Positions 62,196 to 64,000 of a stretch of 64,000 bases of DNA are shown here, piece by piece. Both the position numbers and the translations under genes were made by a program. A model generated the notes under the pieces. It saw nothing but the letters and a program-made list of their open reading frames with translations. It was not told the DNA's origin and made no database searches. Origin of the DNA: Blautia hominis (GTDB lineage Bacteria; Bacillota; Clostridia; Lachnospirales; Lachnospiraceae); contig NQOF01000002.1 of assembly GCA_002270465.1 (NCBI GenBank), positions 806,001-870,000 of the forward strand, written 5' to 3'. Each line of letters opens with the position of its first letter. The stretch's first letter is position 1.

Positions 62196-62386
62196 TTACT
62201 GTTTACAGACCAATGTCCCGGGAGGTATTTTCCAAAAGGGATGCCGGGCGATGCGCAGCAAAATCCCGAGTTGGCCAGCGCCAAGATGCAATTCCTTGCA
62301 TTTTGTACCCTAAAGGGCAGAACTGTGCATCGCGAAACGTGTTACTGTGCAAAGAATTACCTTTATAGTATACTGTGAACAGTAGC
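62196..62386 (+). repeat. Repeat element C (miniature element family 1, divergent)
   Basis: 191 bp with ends GTTACTGTTTACAG and, inverted, GCTACTGTTCACAG (12 of 14). The flanks ATCCAGAT (62188-62195) and ATCCAAAT (62387-62394) match at 7 of 8. It shares AATCCCGAG, CCAGCGC and CTGTGCATCGCGAAACG with A and B, but its central part is replaced by two other hairpins (ATGCAA/TTGCAT and CCC/GGG). It fills most of the 266 bp gap and runs 24 bp into the convergent end of the next gene. Confidence 0.8.
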
Positions 62387-63502
62387 ATCCAAATATTTCA
62401 GCCAGAAACAAAGCGGAAAAAACAGCCAGAAAACCCGTTCCTGTACAAGTGCGCTGCCATCAGGTACATAAAAAACAGCAAAAGAAAAAGAAAGCAGGAG
62501 AAAAAATACAGTCATAGCTGCAAGACCACACAGATTTTTTATCTTGACCCTGTTAAGAAAAAGAGTTCCCAGCAGAGCAGCTCCCAGGCCGGATAATACG
62601 GATTTCAGAAAATCCATAAAATAGTGCAGCTCTGGGGTGCTTTTTTCTGTTGTCCAAAGCAGAGATATCTCTTCCGTTTTTTGTTTCAGCAGATCAGACC
62701 AGAATTCAAAATCAGACCATTTGGAGGGCAGCATCTCTCTTGGTATGCGGATGTCTAGATCTAAGATCCAGATACAGGCCCCGGCGCTCAAAAGAACTAG
62801 GATAAGCAGTAAAAATATGGACTTTATGCTGCCATAAGCTCTGATTTTCACAAATATCCTAAAAAGGAGCAGAAACAGTGTAAGGGAGATCAGGATACGA
62901 AGCAGCCCCCTTGTCAGGATCCCGTATAAATGCAGTGGGATTCGTATTCCCTGTAGGCCTGTACTGCTTGAAAAACGGCGGATGGTCTCCTGCACATTTT
63001 CTTCATCGGAGATTCTAAGAGAAGCACGGTCGAGAATAGCTTTTGTATCCTGATCTGCCTGTAGCAGTACCGTGCCGCTGTCTCCGTACAGGATTCCCGC
63101 CACCTCATATTCTCTGCTGCCGATCATAAGCTTCTCCCCACATATCGTTGTACTTCCGTACAGTTCCATGGAAACTTTTTCGTCGATCAGGCAGCTTTTG
63201 GTATCACCGGAATCAAGGATACGGCTTCCGGACATGACAAGGTCTGAATTGCCGGAAACGGTGATCAGACTGGCGTCCGCGGCTCTGTTTAGGTTCGGCA
63301 CGGTAATAGAGACATTTTTTGACTCACCCCAAAGGGTGAAAAGAAATTCGGATTCTCCTGTTTCATCCGGCAGCGCTTCTGTCTGCAGGATACAAGTGTC
63401 TTTCCCTGTATCCGTTTGTCCGTACAGCAGAGTCTGCGCAAGGCATATGAAACATCCGGCTCCCAGCAGGAGTGTTGTCATATACCCTGCGATTTTCCTC
63501 AT
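62363..63502 (-). CDS. ABC permease-like membrane protein ending in element C
   Basis: 379 residues. One N-terminal helix, an extracytoplasmic domain (about 25-190; contains SGSRIL, VSMELYG and EVAGILYG patterns like MacB periplasmic cores), then about five helices. The layout resembles a MacB/FtsX-type permease, but the ATPase is not in view. It overlaps the membrane-fusion gene by 4 bp. The last seven codons (ATVHSIL) and the stop codon lie inside repeat element C, so the original C-terminus was changed by the insertion. Confidence 0.65.
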   Translation of the reverse strand: MRKIAGYMTTLLLGAGCFICLAQTLLYGQTDTGKDTCILQTEALPDETGESEFLFTLWGESKNVSITVPNLNRAADASLITVSGNSDLVMSGSRILDSGDTKSCLIDEKVSMELYGSTTICGEKLMIGSREYEVAGILYGDSGTVLLQADQDTKAILDRASLRISDEENVQETIRRFSSSTGLQGIRIPLHLYGILTRGLLRILISLTLFLLLFRIFVKIRAYGSIKSIFLLLILVLLSAGACIWILDLDIRIPREMLPSKWSDFEFWSDLLKQKTEEISLLWTTEKSTPELHYFMDFLKSVLSGLGAALLGTLFLNRVKIKNLCGLAAMTVFFLLLSFSFAVFYVPDGSALVQERVFWLFFPLCFWLKYLDATVHSIL

Positions 63503-64000
63503 TCGTCCTCCAGGCGTATGCGGTCGCCTGCTTTTATGTTCTTTTGGGAGGAGAGGATGATTTTGCTGTTTCCGCTTAAGTCATCGTTTTTTAAAGCTGC
63601 CTTGTCCTTGTTTTTTTCCAAAACCTCCACCTCGGCCCGGACTGCCGTAAGTTCGGTTCCCAGTATATTTTCCCTCTCCTCTGCAAGGAGCACAAAATAT
63701 TTATTATCTTCTGTTCGGAGTGCTTCGAGAGGGACCACGCAGGAGTAGACAGCGGACTTCTTTTCTGCATAAAGCACTGCGTTCTCATCCGCATCAAATT
63801 CTCCATTGGAAATGTCTGCGGTGATGTCTGTCAGTTCAGGATTTTCTTTATTTTCACTCAACGAATGAATGGTAAGTCCTTCCACTGTTTTTTTTCCGTC
63901 CGGTGATCTTAAAGTGATCCCGTCACCGTTTGAAATGATCTCTGCCTCCTCTTTTGACAAGGACGCCGTAAATCTGCATCCGGAGGAGATGTCTGCCAGG
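63499..64000 (-). CDS. Membrane-fusion (HlyD/MacA-like) protein, 5' end outside window
   Basis: About 167 C-terminal residues are visible and the frame stays open to the window edge. The region is beta-rich with SGNSKIILSSQKNIKAGDRIRLED near the end and alternating acidic-hydrophobic strands, as in the barrel and membrane-proximal domains of HlyD/MacA-type adaptors. There is no stop before the edge. With the downstream permease-like gene it suggests an export system whose ATPase is beyond the window. Confidence 0.55.
   Translation of the reverse strand, partial: LADISSGCRFTASLSKEEAEIISNGDGITLRSPDGKKTVEGLTIHSLSENKENPELTDITADISNGEFDADENAVLYAEKKSAVYSCVVPLEALRTEDNKYFVLLAEERENILGTELTAVRAEVEVLEKNKDKAALKNDDLSGNSKIILSSQKNIKAGDRIRLEDE

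Overview
The window looks like chromosome of a Gram-positive, low-to-mid GC gut Clostridium relative, most likely a Lachnospiraceae member close to Blautia. The reasons are consensus sigma-A promoters (TTGACA, 17 bp, TATAAT), strong AGGAGG ribosome sites, a free-standing Spo0A-type DNA-binding domain, VanRS-like and Bce-like two-component systems, and COG2509, DUF4317 and DUF2000 proteins. The genus is an inference. No rRNA, tRNA, CRISPR array or intact transposase was seen.

Layout. 1-1.7 kb: end of an ABC-2 exporter. 1.7-6.1 kb: an XRE/Spo0A_C divergent pair, then a VanR/VanS-like pair and a serine D,D-carboxypeptidase whose upstream DNA carries the same CTTAG(GA) half-sites as vanR. 6.1-14.8 kb: a resistance-type cluster with an Lsa-like ABC-F ATPase behind an attenuator leader, an APH-fold kinase, a MATE pump, a UvrA-like ATPase and a YtrA-type GntR/ABC operon with its promoter and operator. 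14.8-23 kb: LysR and a split chromate transporter, a COG2509 flavoprotein, and a Bce-type RR-HK-ABC peptide-sensing module. 23-34 kb: AraC/GH5, a tandem HD/HD-GYP protein, a Mef-like MFS pump with a long structured leader, AraC-EamA-DUF2000, HelD, and an AraC-GNAT fusion. 34-41 kb: TetR with an ABC exporter, then an AT-richer integrase/AraC/VOC group. 41-49 kb: a DUF3795-YdeI fusion, a hydrolase, TfoX_C, LysR, a second RR/HK pair, a double-HTH GntR and DUF4317. 49-64 kb: Lhr helicase, MerR/MATE, DUF2798, then RR-HK and a MacB-like exporter, and the start of another membrane-fusion/permease pair.

The theme is sensing and export of antibiotics or antimicrobial peptides. Three RR/HK pairs belong to or resemble cell-envelope stress systems. 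Pumps and ribosome protectors lie behind attenuator-like leaders or MerR/TetR/GntR switches.

The most notable signal is not a gene. Five short intergenic elements (28.45, 46.96, 53.76, 60.07 and 62.20 kb) share ends of the form GTWACTGTnCA. Four are flanked by perfect or nearly perfect 8-9 bp direct repeats. They look like a family of miniature non-autonomous transposable elements. Two copies place an outward TGGACA box 17-18 bp from a -10 in the flanking DNA, next to the MerR/MATE and Mef-like pump genes. One copy supplies the last seven codons and the stop of a membrane protein gene.
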